Shown: positions 44,711 to 53,758 of the stretch, one piece after another
Layout of the letters: every line of letters begins with the position of its first letter
How positions within the stretch are numbered: the first letter of the stretch is position 1
Assembly (NCBI RefSeq): GCF_006376685.1
Contig: NZ_VEWL01000003.1
Span: forward strand, 1-64,000
Direction of reading: 5' to 3'
Source: Ochrobactrum teleogrylli
GTDB taxonomy: Bacteria > Pseudomonadota > Alphaproteobacteria > Rhizobiales > Rhizobiaceae
Length of the DNA: 64,000 nucleotides
The notes under the pieces: model-generated
Seen by the model: only the letters and a program-made list of their open reading frames with translations
Database searches by the model: none
What the model was told of the DNA's origin: nothing
Made by a program: the position numbers and the translations under genes

Positions 44711-45922
44711 TTACGCCGTCTTGCTGATCGGATTTACGACAGAAAGCCGTTCCACGGCTGTTTCGATGCGGTTCAGCGCTTCACGGGCTTCTTCCGGCGT
44801 CGTGACCAATGGCGGCAGCAGACGCACGACATTGTCGCCAGCGCCGACGCTGAGGAAATGCTCGTCGCGCAGCGCCTGAATGAGCGTGGTGTTCGGCACA
44901 ACGCATTTGATGCCCATCAAAAGGCCGCGACCGCGCACCTCGGACACCACATTCGGGAACCGGTCGATGATCGACGCAAGGCCCTGCTTCATGACAAGCG
45001 CGGTGGCCTGAACATTTTCCAGAAAGCCCTCTTCCAGAATAACGTCCAGCACGGCATTGCCGACCGCCATGGCCAGCGGATTGCCGCCATAGGTGGTGCC
45101 ATGCACACCGGCAACCATGCCCTTGGCGGCTTCAGCCGTTGCAAGGCAGGCCCCAACCGGGAAACCACCGCCGATGCCCTTCGCCACAGCCATGATGTCC
45201 GGCGTGATGCCCGACCACTCATGGGCGAAAAGCTTGCCGGTACGACCAACGCCGGTCTGCACTTCATCGAGGATCAGGAGCAGGCCCTTTTCGTCGCAGA
45301 TCTGACGGATAAGGCGCATGAATTCTTCCGGGAAGCCACGTAGACCGCCCTCGCCCTGAATGGGCTCAAGCAGGACAGCGGCGGTTTCATCAGTGATGGC
45401 GGCGCGAAGGGCCACCTCGTCGCCGAACGGCACCTGATCGAAGCCTTCGACCTTCGGGCCGAAACCTTCGAGATACTTGGCCTGGCCACCGGCAGCGATG
45501 GTCGCAAGCGTGCGGCCATGGAACGCGCCTTCAAAGGTGACAATCCGGAAACGCTCCGGATGACCGTTGGCGAAATGATAGCGACGGGCGGTCTTGATCG
45601 CGCATTCCAGCGCTTCAGCACCGGAATTGGTGAAGAAGACCTTGTCGGCGAATGTGTTGTCGACCAGACGCTGGCCTAGCTTTTCCTGTCCGGGAACTTC
45701 ATAAAGATTGGACAGGTGCCACAGCTTGTCTGCCTGATTTTTCAGGGCTTCGACCAGATGCGGATGGGAATGGCCAAGGGAGTTCACCGCAATGCCGGCC
45801 GCAAAATCGAGATAGCGTTCGCCGGTTTCGGTGATCAGCCAGATGCCCTCACCTCGCTCGAAGCGCAGAGCCGCACGATTATAGGTGTCGTAAAGCGGTT
45901 GCACGGTCGTAGCGTCGGTCAT
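44711..45922 (-). CDS. argD: Acetylornithine aminotransferase
   Basis: A 403-residue class III PLP aminotransferase of arginine synthesis, possibly also acting on succinyldiaminopimelate. Blocks are [76 protein letters not shown] and the lysine in [15 protein letters not shown]. The start at 45922 ([11 protein letters not shown]) has GGAGG 10 nt upstream. It opens the argD-argF-hslO operon; a TTGACA promoter and an odd early hairpin lie upstream. Confidence 0.94.
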   Translation of the reverse strand: MTDATTVQPLYDTYNRAALRFERGEGIWLITETGERYLDFAAGIAVNSLGHSHPHLVEALKNQADKLWHLSNLYEVPGQEKLGQRLVDNTFADKVFFTNSGAEALECAIKTARRYHFANGHPERFRIVTFEGAFHGRTLATIAAGGQAKYLEGFGPKVEGFDQVPFGDEVALRAAITDETAAVLLEPIQGEGGLRGFPEEFMRLIRQICDEKGLLLILDEVQTGVGRTGKLFAHEWSGITPDIMAVAKGIGGGFPVGACLATAEAAKGMVAGVHGTTYGGNPLAMAVGNAVLDVILEEGFLENVQATALVMKQGLASIIDRFPNVVSEVRGRGLLMGIKCVVPNTTLIQALRDEHFLSVGAGDNVVRLLPPLVTTPEEAREALNRIETAVERLSVVNPISKTA

Positions 45923-46082
45923 TGCAATCAGGCCTCCATAAGCCTTTCTAATGCTGCACATCCGCAGAAAACGGACTGTCAGCCTTGCCATTTTGAGCGA
46001 TATTCCGGCCCTCTCTCCGGCCAGCTATCACAGGATTTTGGCACGTCGATCATGCGCCCTTCGCCTGACGAACCTGCCGAAA

Positions 46083-46150
46083 TAAAAAGCCGCCCACCGG
46101 GCGGCATAATTATTCTGGGTGTATATTGGCGCTCGCGAAAAAAATGTCAA
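46083..46150 (-). promoter_or_regulatory. Promoter followed at once by terminator-like hairpin, upstream of argD
   Basis: On the minus strand TTGACA (46145-46150) and a 17-nt spacer lead to AATATA (46122-46127). About 10 nt after the expected start is GCCGCCC-GGT-GGGCGGC (46089-46105) with CTTTTTATT after it. Either this is a leader or attenuator of argD, or the hairpin ends a transcript from further right. The whole 45923-46612 gap (690 nt) contains no protein gene I can support; its right part is the gcrA upstream region. Confidence 0.5.
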
Positions 46151-46429
46151 TCAAACTAAGGCTCGATTATCGCGCTTCTTTACGCATGAGTTGATGCATT
46201 TTTTGCCCGTTGGCCGGGCTTTGCCCGCGTTTTTTCAGCGCGCATGCCGGACTTGTCGCCAACATTTCCGGAGGCGGGCTAGCGCTACCGACATCCCGCC
46301 TATATATAGAGCCCAGTTTCCACGGCGCGGCGCGTGCAGCGGCTTCTCTCTCAAAGGTGTTCAAAAATGCACCACGGGACCAAAGAAAAACCGTCTTTGC
46401 CACCCAAGTTGGGGAAAACCTTAAAAATG

Positions 46430-46581
46430 GAATCTGCCTGACAGGGCTATCCCTTGTCATGGAGTCATCCGGTATTGTAGTTTCTCTTTAAAGAAAAAAG
46501 CTACATTTCGTGCGGCGGACCTAGTCACCCGGATAGATATGGTGTTTGCGCCTGGAGCAATCCGGGAACACTGGTGGATTC
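46430..46581 (+). promoter_or_regulatory. gcrA upstream region with three CcrM (GANTC) sites
   Basis: GAATC (46430-46434), GAGTC (46462-46466) and GATTC (46577-46581) lie within 183 nt before the gcrA start. CcrM methylates GANTC and GcrA acts at methylated promoters in Caulobacter, so cell-cycle dependent expression is plausible. Confidence 0.5.
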
Positions 46582-46612
46582 CGGATAACGAAAATGATTG
46601 GAGCCCAGGGCG

Positions 46613-47164
46613 ATGAACTGGACAGACGAACGCGTTGAACTACTGAAGAAACTGTGGAGCGAAGGCTTGAGCGCAAGCCAGATCGCAGCACAGCTTGGCG
46701 GTGTGAGCCGCAATGCAGTGATCGGCAAAGTGCACCGTCTGAAGCTTTCGGGTCGCGGTAAGACGACGACCGCTGCTCCGCGCAGCAAGAAAGTCAATAC
46801 GGTTGCAGCAGCGCCGCGTCCTGTAACGCAGCATGCGGGCGGCAGCACGCATACGGCCCATACGACGACGATGCGCACGGCAACGGTCACCAAGACGGTA
46901 GGCGCAACGGCACTGCAGATGGAATATGCAGCCGAAGTGGTGACGGAAACCGTCGTCAAGCCGGCTTCGAATGTGGTGGTGCCGATTTCGCGACGCCTCA
47001 CTTTGTTGCAGCTCTCCGAGCGTACCTGCAAGTGGCCGATCGGCGACCCGCTGAACGAAGATTTCCACTTCTGCGGCAGTGAATCGGGTGAATCCAGCCC
47101 TTATTGCAGCTACCACTCCCGCCTGGCTTTCCAGCCGACGGCAGAACGACGCCGGGCACGCTGA
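46613..47164 (+). CDS. gcrA: GcrA cell-cycle regulator
   Basis: A 183-residue GcrA homologue, the sigma70 co-activator that works with CcrM-methylated GANTC sites in alphaproteobacteria. The N-terminal helix-turn-helix is MNWTDERVELLKKLWSEGLS followed by QIAAQLGGVSRNAVIGKVHRL. The middle is a Thr/Ala-rich linker. The C-terminal block TCKWPIGDPLNEDFHFCGS with SPYCSYHSRLAF is the sigma-binding region, with three conserved cysteines. The start at 46613 is the family start; a longer frame adds five residues. It is followed by a terminator within a repeat region. Confidence 0.96.
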   Translation: MNWTDERVELLKKLWSEGLSASQIAAQLGGVSRNAVIGKVHRLKLSGRGKTTTAAPRSKKVNTVAAAPRPVTQHAGGSTHTAHTTTMRTATVTKTVGATALQMEYAAEVVTETVVKPASNVVVPISRRLTLLQLSERTCKWPIGDPLNEDFHFCGSESGESSPYCSYHSRLAFQPTAERRRAR

Positions 47165-47191
47165 TCTAAGGGAATAGGTGAGTAAGGGAAT

Positions 47192-47235
47192 AAGGGAGTA
47201 TGCTTGACGATATCGTCGGCAGCTCCCTTTTTCTT
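47192..47235 (+). terminator. Terminator after gcrA
   Basis: AAGGGAG (47192-47198) pairs with CTCCCTT (47223-47229), followed by TTTCTTT. The loop contains the palindrome GACGATATCGTC (47206-47217). The left arm belongs to the surrounding octamer-like repeat. Confidence 0.7.
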
Positions 47236-47259
47236 TGCCTGCCACCCTATTCCTTCACA

Positions 47260-47338
47260 TACTGCCCTACTGCCCTAATCCCTTATTCCCTTATTCCCTT
47301 ATTCCCCTACTCACCTACTCACTTACTCCCCTATTCCC
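47260..47338. repeat. Tandem array of degenerate 8-nt repeats (HOOF-Print-like)
   Basis: On the plus strand, units of 8 nt follow one another: TACTGCCC twice, a 7-nt TAATCCC, TTATTCCC three times, CTACTCAC twice, TTACTCCC and CTATTCCC. On the minus strand the first pair contains AGGGCAGT, the Brucella HOOF-Print octamer. A related inverted arm lies at 47167-47200. The right end overlaps the last 8 codons of the glycosyltransferase gene. Confidence 0.85.
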
Positions 47339-48454
47339 CTCCTCATAGACCCTCAGCGTGCGATCGGCGATGCCGTCCCAGCTGTAATCGCGGGCGATCC
47401 AGTCGATGAGTTGCTGCGACTGTTCTGCCGTCAGCGGGTTGTCGCTCTTGCGGCGTAGCGCGGTTTTCAACGCATCGATGTCGCCGAGCGGGAAATAGTC
47501 GTCGTCTGGCAGTCCGACTTCCAGATTGGCCGTGATGTCGCTGGCCAGCACATTGAGTCCGTAGCCCATCGCCTCCAGAAGCGCGATAGGCATACCTTCA
47601 TGGCTCGACGGCAGCACGAAAAGGCCAGCCTGACTGAAAAGCGCGGAGAGTTCCTCCCCCTGCAATGCCCCGGTCAGGACGACGCCCGGCACGGCCTCGG
47701 CGCGGGTGCGCACCTCTCCCGCATAGTCGGCGGTATATTCCGCCGAGCCGATCAAGGCGAGTTTCAGCGATGGATCGGAGAGCTTGGCGAATGCCTCGAT
47801 CAGATCGAGCTGGCGCTTTTCCGGTACGATGCGCGCGACCAGCGCAATATAGCGGCTCGGAACTAGCCCATGCTTTTCCAGCCAGCTTGGATCACGGCTC
47901 GGCTCGCGCAGGGTGACGCCATTCGGGATGAAGGTGACGGGAACGTTATAGCGTTGCCCGACCGTTTTCGCGATATCGTTGGAGACGGCGATGCGGGCGT
48001 TTGCAAAGCGCATTCCCCATTTTTCGCCAAGCTTCAATGTCGTGCGCGCCAGGCGGCCCCATTTTTGACGGTTATAATCGAAGCCGTGATGGGTCACGAC
48101 CGTCCGCAAACCGAGCAGACGCGCAAGCGGCGTCACTAGTGCCGGGCCGATAGCGTGGATGTGCAAAATGTCGGGACGCGTGAAACCCGCGCGCAGCACG
48201 CCCAGAAGGGTATGCACGATGGCTTCGAACTTCATCGACGTCGGCGCCCAGATCGGCGTGACTTTCACGCCTTCCCAGACATAGGGCTGTTTGTTGGGGA
48301 GATAGGGGCTGCGGCCCACCACTTCGACATCCCAACCCTTAGCGATGTAAAGACGGGCCAGTTCTTCGACATGTCGCTCCACGCCGCCCTGCACATTGGG
48401 TACGCCGCGCAGGCCGAGCATCATGACACGTCGCTTTTTAGCCCTTTGTTCCAT
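47315..48454 (-). CDS. Glycosyltransferase family 4 with DUF1972 N-terminus
   Basis: A 379-residue GT-B glycosyltransferase. The N-terminal RVMMLGLRGVPNVQGGVERH is the DUF1972 signature found in rhamnosyl- and other transferases of exopolysaccharide loci. The C-terminal donor site includes VARIVPEKRQLDLIEAF and LPSSHEGMPIALLEAMGYG (E-x7-E). It begins one base into the stop of the upstream gene (TGATG overlap). Its last residues (EEGNRGVSE) are encoded by the octamer array, so the C-terminus may vary among strains. Last gene of the leftward 47.3-53.4 kb polysaccharide operon. Confidence 0.88.
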   Translation of the reverse strand: MEQRAKKRRVMMLGLRGVPNVQGGVERHVEELARLYIAKGWDVEVVGRSPYLPNKQPYVWEGVKVTPIWAPTSMKFEAIVHTLLGVLRAGFTRPDILHIHAIGPALVTPLARLLGLRTVVTHHGFDYNRQKWGRLARTTLKLGEKWGMRFANARIAVSNDIAKTVGQRYNVPVTFIPNGVTLREPSRDPSWLEKHGLVPSRYIALVARIVPEKRQLDLIEAFAKLSDPSLKLALIGSAEYTADYAGEVRTRAEAVPGVVLTGALQGEELSALFSQAGLFVLPSSHEGMPIALLEAMGYGLNVLASDITANLEVGLPDDDYFPLGDIDALKTALRRKSDNPLTAEQSQQLIDWIARDYSWDGIADRTLRVYEEGNRGVSE

Positions 48455-49695
48455 CAAAGCGCTCCCAGTTCCGCGTAAAGTTCCAGTGTCCGGTTCCGAT
48501 AAGCCTCCGGCGAGAACTCCCGACCAGCCCAGGTGCGGCCAAGACGGCCCATCCTGCGCCGGGCCTGCGGGGGCAGACTGGCGGCTTCGCTCATGACGCG
48601 GGCAAGGTCTTCAGCATCGCCGGTTCTGGCCACCATGCCGGTCTCGCCCGGCACGATCATTTCGGGAATACCGCCAATGTCGGCGCCAATCACCGGCACG
48701 CCAAGCGCATAGGCCTCCAGAATACTGATCGGCGCATTTTCATACCATTCCGACGGCAGGATCAGCGCCTTGGCCTCGCCAATGAGCCGGTGCAGCCGCT
48801 CGCCCGAGACATAACCCGCAAAGGTAATATCGCCGCCGGTTTCAGCCGCCAGCGCCCGCAAACTTTGCTCTTCCGGGCCGGTGCCTGCAATCACCAGTTT
48901 CTGGCCGGCAATTGCAGCTGCGCGGATCAGCGTACCAATGCCCTTTTCCGGGGCCAGACGGCCCACATAGGCGAAATAGTCGCTCTCATGCTCGAAGGGT
49001 TCGAGGTTATCGGTCTGCGCGAAATTCGGGATATAGACCAGCTTTTCCTCCGGCCAGCCCCATTCGATCAGCTTCGAAATATAGAAGCGGCTCGGCACCA
49101 CGATGCGATCGAGCGTGTTGCGATAAAGGCCGAGCGTGCGATGGATCGCCGTTTCGACCAGAACCAACCCGCTCAACGCCGTCGAATCCTTGATGCATTT
49201 ATGGACTGCGACATTGTAGATGCGCCCGCCCTTGCAGCGCTCGCAAATCTGGTTATGCGACAGCATCTTATAGGCCGGGCAGGCGAGCTTCAGATCATGC
49301 GCGGTCATGACGGTCGGAATACCCGCCGCTTTCAGCACCGGAAAGATCGACGGCGACAGGTGATGATAAACATTATGCGCATGGGCGACGTTCGGGCGAA
49401 AGCGCTCGATCAGCGCCTTGATGCGGTCGCGCGCTTCCCATGAATAGATGATCTTGCCTGCCTGCGCGACTTTGGTGAGAAGGCCGCTCTCGCGCCCATA
49501 TTCGATTTCCGACACGAAATAGGACGACCAGTCGGAGGCGAAATTGTCCGGATGCTGCATGGCAAAGGGAGCCGTCTCCCATCCAATCTCGGAAAAGAGC
49601 TTGATATGGTCGAGAAAAACCGCTTCGGCCCCGCCGCGACGGTAAAAATAATTATTGATTGCCAGCAGGCGGTGATCCGGATCGGCAGCTTTCAT
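48454..49695 (-). CDS. Glycosyltransferase family 4
   Basis: A 413-residue GT-B glycosyltransferase. The N-terminal segment LLAINNYFYRRGGAEAVFLD and the cysteine-bearing KLACPAYKMLSHNQICERC suggest a GT4 subgroup with a metal-like Cys cluster. The donor site has YVGRLAPEKGIGTLIRAA and LPSEWYENAPISILEAYALG (E-x7-E). The start at 49695 (MKAADPDHRLL) shares TGATG with the upstream deacetylase stop; the longer frame lies inside that gene. It probably adds one sugar of the repeat unit. Confidence 0.88.
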   Translation of the reverse strand: MKAADPDHRLLAINNYFYRRGGAEAVFLDHIKLFSEIGWETAPFAMQHPDNFASDWSSYFVSEIEYGRESGLLTKVAQAGKIIYSWEARDRIKALIERFRPNVAHAHNVYHHLSPSIFPVLKAAGIPTVMTAHDLKLACPAYKMLSHNQICERCKGGRIYNVAVHKCIKDSTALSGLVLVETAIHRTLGLYRNTLDRIVVPSRFYISKLIEWGWPEEKLVYIPNFAQTDNLEPFEHESDYFAYVGRLAPEKGIGTLIRAAAIAGQKLVIAGTGPEEQSLRALAAETGGDITFAGYVSGERLHRLIGEAKALILPSEWYENAPISILEAYALGVPVIGADIGGIPEMIVPGETGMVARTGDAEDLARVMSEAASLPPQARRRMGRLGRTWAGREFSPEAYRNRTLELYAELGAL

Positions 49696-50507
49696 CAGGG
49701 AGCACCTTCCTCTGCTCCGATATGAGCCAGCGCATCGCGTATCGACAAAACTTCCGCGCCGCTTTGTGCCGCATGGGAAACCAGCTTTTCGAAGGTTTCC
49801 GGCGTGCAACCGAAAGGCGTCGGCCTGTCGCTGATATCATGCGTATAGAAGATCAGCCAGCCGGGATTTGCGACGAGATCGTCGATCCACCGGGTCAATT
49901 GCTCCGCATGCTGCTCCGGCTGCCTTATCTCGACGGCTTCCAGAAAGGCGAGATCAACCGCGTCGCGATTGATGCGCTCGCCGCCACTGCGGCAGGTGGC
50001 GAAGCGGTCGGCAAACAGGCCGCGCGAGCGCATCGACGAGGCGCAATAGGGATAGGCGAAATTGCGACGCCCGACCCGGTTCGGTTCGAACCCGTGCAGA
50101 TAAGCGTGGTTGCGGTCAAGATCGGCCGCCAGATCGCGCGCGCCGACCGAAGGCACATTCCAATGTGCGTATGTATGGCAGCCAATGTCGTGCCCGGCCT
50201 CGGCCAGCCTGCGGAGCCCGTCTTCGGTGATCAGCCGCCGGTGGGTTTCGACGGAGCCGACCAGGCCACCGGCAATATAGAAGGTGCCATGAAAGCCGTA
50301 GCGTTCCAGTATCTTCGCGCCTGTGCTTTCAGCACTGTCGGGAACATCGTCGAATGTGAAACTGATGATCCGCCGGTCCTTCGGCAGTGGAAAGGGCCGC
50401 AACGGAAAACTGCGGCTCAGCGCGTCATGCAGGCGGTTGTTCAGCCGGTCCAGACGTGCCCGCGCCCAGCCCAATCTGTCCTGCTCCCCCAATTTTTCCT
50501 GTCCCAT
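49695..50507 (-). CDS. Polysaccharide deacetylase (NodB-like)
   Basis: A 270-residue CE4-type protein: RRIISFTFDDVPDSAES (catalytic aspartates), IGCHTYAHWNVPS (metal His, with H-x3-H spacing), NFAYPYCASSMRSR and a C-terminal WLIFYTHDISDRPTPFG. There is no signal peptide, so it may act in the cytoplasm on a precursor. The ATG at 50507 is preferred to a TTG at 50519. It is coupled to the downstream GT4 gene by a TGATG overlap and is 30 nt from the polymerase gene. Confidence 0.85.
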   Translation of the reverse strand: MGQEKLGEQDRLGWARARLDRLNNRLHDALSRSFPLRPFPLPKDRRIISFTFDDVPDSAESTGAKILERYGFHGTFYIAGGLVGSVETHRRLITEDGLRRLAEAGHDIGCHTYAHWNVPSVGARDLAADLDRNHAYLHGFEPNRVGRRNFAYPYCASSMRSRGLFADRFATCRSGGERINRDAVDLAFLEAVEIRQPEQHAEQLTRWIDDLVANPGWLIFYTHDISDRPTPFGCTPETFEKLVSHAAQSGAEVLSIRDALAHIGAEEGAP

Positions 50508-50537
50508 TGTCTTTACCAAGCCTTTGCCCCAAAAAGC

Positions 50538-51863
50538 TTAACTTACAAGTCGCGCCTTCGCCTGAAGGCGCATGCCGAAAACGGCAATCATCAAACAAAA
50601 CCAGACGGCGCTGCCATTCTGGAAAAACGTGCTTTCCATGCAGGATGCATAGAGGCCGTACAACCACAAACGGCTGAAAAGAAGCGTCAATGCCGGATCG
50701 TTCCCCGTCGCTTCGGCTGCTTTGATATAACTTAGCGGCAGGATCATCAGCCAGATCAGCATCAGGATCAGGCCGAAAACGCCCGCATTGATCATCATAT
50801 CCAGATAGGCATTATGCGCGTTGAAGGCCGCGACTGCCCATGTCGCCCCGCCTCCCCCGGCATAGACCATTTCCGGTGTTTTCCAGAAAGAGTCCAGCCC
50901 GTAACCGAATATCGGCTTTTTAGCGACTGCCGAAAAGGCTATGCGCCAAATATCGGCGCGGTTGGTAAATGTCGCGTCAATGCCGATACTGGTGATCAGC
51001 TGGCGGATGGGGTCCGAAACCGCCGCTCCAATGGCGACGAAATTGAACGCCGCCACCCCGCCGATCGAGATTGGAATGCGTGTCCAGCGCCAGTGCGTGA
51101 AGATCAGCGATATGATGGCGATGAAGGGCAGCATGGCCGTCGATGTCTTGCCGCCCGTGTGCAACAGGAAGAAGACACAGAGCGCCACGACCAGCCCGCC
51201 TGCCTTGCGATACCCCATTTGCCAGCCATAAAGGCCGAAGAAGCTGAGCAGCACCAATGCAGCAGCAGCAGCGTTCTTGTGTGGAAAATGTCCGCGCCAT
51301 GCGCCCGCCAGCATCGGCTCGATGACATTCGTTGCCTGATGGATGGCCCGGCTCGGCATGAAGATAACGCCGAAATAGGCAAAGCCGAGCGTGATGAACG
51401 ACCCGATCAGCAGGAGCCGCGCCATCTGGGTGGCGGAGCGCGGCAAAAGCAGGAATATGCTGGCATTGAGCGCCATCAATACCGATAACACCACCTTGCG
51501 GCTTGCGATCGAAGGATGCGCCGAGACAAGGGCCGTCACGAACATCCAGATGAACAGCGTTACCAGAAGCGTCCGCGGCTGGAGAATGGTCTGGCGCAAG
51601 GGGCTGCTCAGGCCGCAAGCGATGAAGCCTGCGGTCAGTCCCAGCGTCAGCAGCTGGTTCAGCAGGTTCGATTGCCCTGCCGAGGCAGCAGTGCCCAGTT
51701 CAGCACTGGAAGTCGGATAGGGGCTGATCCCCACCCACATGAACAGAAACATGATCAGAAACAGGGCAACGCCCAGCGATGACGATACCGTCGTCAGGTC
51801 GCGGGGCGATGCTTTGACTGGGACAGGGGCCGTCACACGCCGATGGGAAGCGAGGTCAGACAC
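50538..51863 (-). CDS. Wzy/O-antigen ligase-type polysaccharide polymerase
   Basis: A 441-residue membrane protein with about 11-12 helices and the O-antigen ligase/polymerase signature: a large periplasmic loop with GYGLDSFWKTPEMVYAGGGG and AFNAHNAYLDMMINAGVFGL (conserved His). The related exopolysaccharide polymerase ExoQ has the same layout. The start is a GTG at 51863, overlapping the wzz-like gene by 8 nt; the long frame upstream would run inside that gene. It probably polymerises flipped repeat units or ligates the glycan. Confidence 0.87.
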   Translation of the reverse strand: MSDLASHRRVTAPVPVKASPRDLTTVSSSLGVALFLIMFLFMWVGISPYPTSSAELGTAASAGQSNLLNQLLTLGLTAGFIACGLSSPLRQTILQPRTLLVTLFIWMFVTALVSAHPSIASRKVVLSVLMALNASIFLLLPRSATQMARLLLIGSFITLGFAYFGVIFMPSRAIHQATNVIEPMLAGAWRGHFPHKNAAAAALVLLSFFGLYGWQMGYRKAGGLVVALCVFFLLHTGGKTSTAMLPFIAIISLIFTHWRWTRIPISIGGVAAFNFVAIGAAVSDPIRQLITSIGIDATFTNRADIWRIAFSAVAKKPIFGYGLDSFWKTPEMVYAGGGGATWAVAAFNAHNAYLDMMINAGVFGLILMLIWLMILPLSYIKAAEATGNDPALTLLFSRLWLYGLYASCMESTFFQNGSAVWFCLMIAVFGMRLQAKARLVS

Positions 51864-53415
51864 GGCTCTCCCGATTTCTCCGCCAGGCGCCAAGATAACC
51901 CAGCGCCAGCGCCAGCGCCACGCCGAGACCGAGCCCCACGAAACCACCGGCTGCACCGAGCAACACGGTGCGCGGCGGCCAGCTGCGGCTGACGGGCGGG
52001 ATCGCCGTCGAGATCACGCGGATATTGGTGGCGTCGAGTTGCTGGCGCTGATGCGTTTCCGTCGAGCGCGTCAGGAACGTGTTGTAGATGGACACTTTGG
52101 CGGTCATGTCGCGTTCGAGATCGGACAGCTGCACCTGCGCATCATTGTCCAGCGCTACCGCAGAGCGCGCCGTCGCGGCCTGCGCATTGAGCGCATTGAC
52201 AACCGCATTGGCCTGATCGAGATCGACCTTTGCCGATTGCAGGATGCGCGAGCGTTCATTGGCGATCTGCTGTTCCAGCCCGTCGAGCTGGCGCTGCGTG
52301 TTGATAAGCTCGGGATAGCGCGGGCCATAGGTCATGGTCAGCGCATCGTAACGCTGCTTCAGCGTCGCATACTGGCTGCGCAGATTGGTCATAGTCGGCG
52401 ATTGCAGCGTGCTTGCCGGGCCAACCGGGCTGCCCGTATCACGAGTCAGCTCGTTATAGCGGGTGCTGGCGTCGGTCTGGCGCGCCTTGGCATCGACCAG
52501 CTTCGTGTTGATCTGCGCCATGGACTGCGCGCTGACCAGTTCGCCGCCGGTGGTCTGGAGACCATGTGCGCGGCGGAAAGCGGCGACTTTTTCTTCCGCA
52601 TCGGTGGCGGCTTTCTGCAAGGAGGTCAGGCGTTCCGACAAGGCCGCAGCAGCGCGACCTGCGCCATCGGCATCCGCCTCTGCCACTTCTTCCTGAAACG
52701 ACTGCGCCAAAGCATCGGCAACCTTGACCGATTTTTCGGGATTATCAGTCCAGACACCGATGGTCACGAGATAGGACCGCTCCGGCCGGCTCACGACAAT
52801 GCGTTGCGACAAGGCGCGCACCGCCGTCAGCGTGTCGTCGGATGCACCCTTCGGTTTGCCAAGTCCAACCAGCGCGCGCAGATCGAAACCGGCAGGCGGC
52901 GGCACGAATTCCGGATCGCTTTGCAGGTTGAGATCCTGCACGACACGACGCAGCACATTGCCCGACACCAGCATTTTCATCTTGCTTTCGATGTCGAGAA
53001 TCTGGCTGTCAGCCTGAAGGCTCTGGGCATAGATATCGTTGGGCAAAAGCTGCAAGCCGGATGGCGGCACCAGCATATCCGTATAGGCCGTATAGCGCGG
53101 CTTGGCCGTCATGCCATAGGCAAGGCCCGCCAGTGCACCGGCAAGCGCGAGAATGACGATCCATATCCAGCGGGCGCGCACCCATTCAAGTGCCGCCCAG
53201 AGATCGATTTCCGGCAGCATGAGCCCGTCGCCAGCAGACCCCGTCTCCTGCTCCACCGGACGGGATGCAGGTGCATCGGAAACGGACGCTGGCCTTGGAT
53301 ATGACGGCGCATGGTTCTGCGCCAAAGCCTGGTTCCATTGCTCGAGCGTCTCTGCACCGCGCTTTTGAGCAGCCGGTTGCTGAGCCTTCGAAGCAAGGTC
53401 ACGCAAGGTGTACAT
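51856..53415 (-). CDS. Wzz/GumC-type chain-length determinant without kinase domain
   Basis: A 519-residue polysaccharide co-polymerase. A ~75-residue Ala/Pro-rich cytoplasmic start leads to the first membrane helix WIWIVILALAGALAGLAYGM and the Wzz domain (KPRYTAYTDMLVPPSG). A long periplasmic coiled-coil region follows (about 240-460, RYDALTMTYGPRYPELINTQ). The proline-rich second helix boundary is IPPVSRSWPPRTVLLGAAGG. No Walker tyrosine-kinase domain follows, so it is a GumC-like, not an ExoP-like fusion. First gene of the leftward operon, divergent from the flippase. Confidence 0.9.
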   Translation of the reverse strand: MYTLRDLASKAQQPAAQKRGAETLEQWNQALAQNHAPSYPRPASVSDAPASRPVEQETGSAGDGLMLPEIDLWAALEWVRARWIWIVILALAGALAGLAYGMTAKPRYTAYTDMLVPPSGLQLLPNDIYAQSLQADSQILDIESKMKMLVSGNVLRRVVQDLNLQSDPEFVPPPAGFDLRALVGLGKPKGASDDTLTAVRALSQRIVVSRPERSYLVTIGVWTDNPEKSVKVADALAQSFQEEVAEADADGAGRAAAALSERLTSLQKAATDAEEKVAAFRRAHGLQTTGGELVSAQSMAQINTKLVDAKARQTDASTRYNELTRDTGSPVGPASTLQSPTMTNLRSQYATLKQRYDALTMTYGPRYPELINTQRQLDGLEQQIANERSRILQSAKVDLDQANAVVNALNAQAATARSAVALDNDAQVQLSDLERDMTAKVSIYNTFLTRSTETHQRQQLDATNIRVISTAIPPVSRSWPPRTVLLGAAGGFVGLGLGVALALALGYLGAWRRNRESRV

Positions 53416-53758
53416 TGATCGATCCTATGGTTGGGCCTTTGATCGCCCTCGTGTTGCCCCGTCGCGCAAAAAGCGCCTTTGCCTTGTTTATATGAGAAGA
53501 TTAAAAAAATTGGTTAATCACAACTATCGGGCAGCAATACGCGATAAAACTGGAAAATACATGACCTGTTCAGTTAGGGTTCATATTTCAACGCTACATG
53601 TGCAATAAGCAGAATAACCGCAGATCAAGACAATATTGAGTAAGTCGGGAGAGGGAAACAACCTTTCCGCAAAAGCCATGCCGGGCTGGACCGAGGCGCA
53701 AAGCCGACATCGGCAGACAATGCCCGACACAGATTACCCCCTAAATCCGCAGTAAGAA
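53416..53758. other. Divergent promoter region of the polysaccharide locus
   Basis: 343 AT-rich nt between the wzz-like and wzx-like genes, presumably holding both promoters. Short open frames here do not resemble proteins, and I see no strong operator or hairpin. Confidence 0.5.

Noticed and set aside
45979..46053. 24-codon leftward frame upstream of argD as an arginine leader peptide
   Set aside because: Arginine codons are few and not clustered, and no alternative terminator pair is seen at its end.
46167..46491. Short frames in the argD-gcrA gap on both strands
   Set aside because: No ribosome site with a sensible start and no protein-like composition; the gap is better explained as regulatory.
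47200..47409. Rightward frame rich in Tyr, Pro, Ser and Leu after gcrA
   Set aside because: It translates the octamer array and the antisense of the glycosyltransferase gene.
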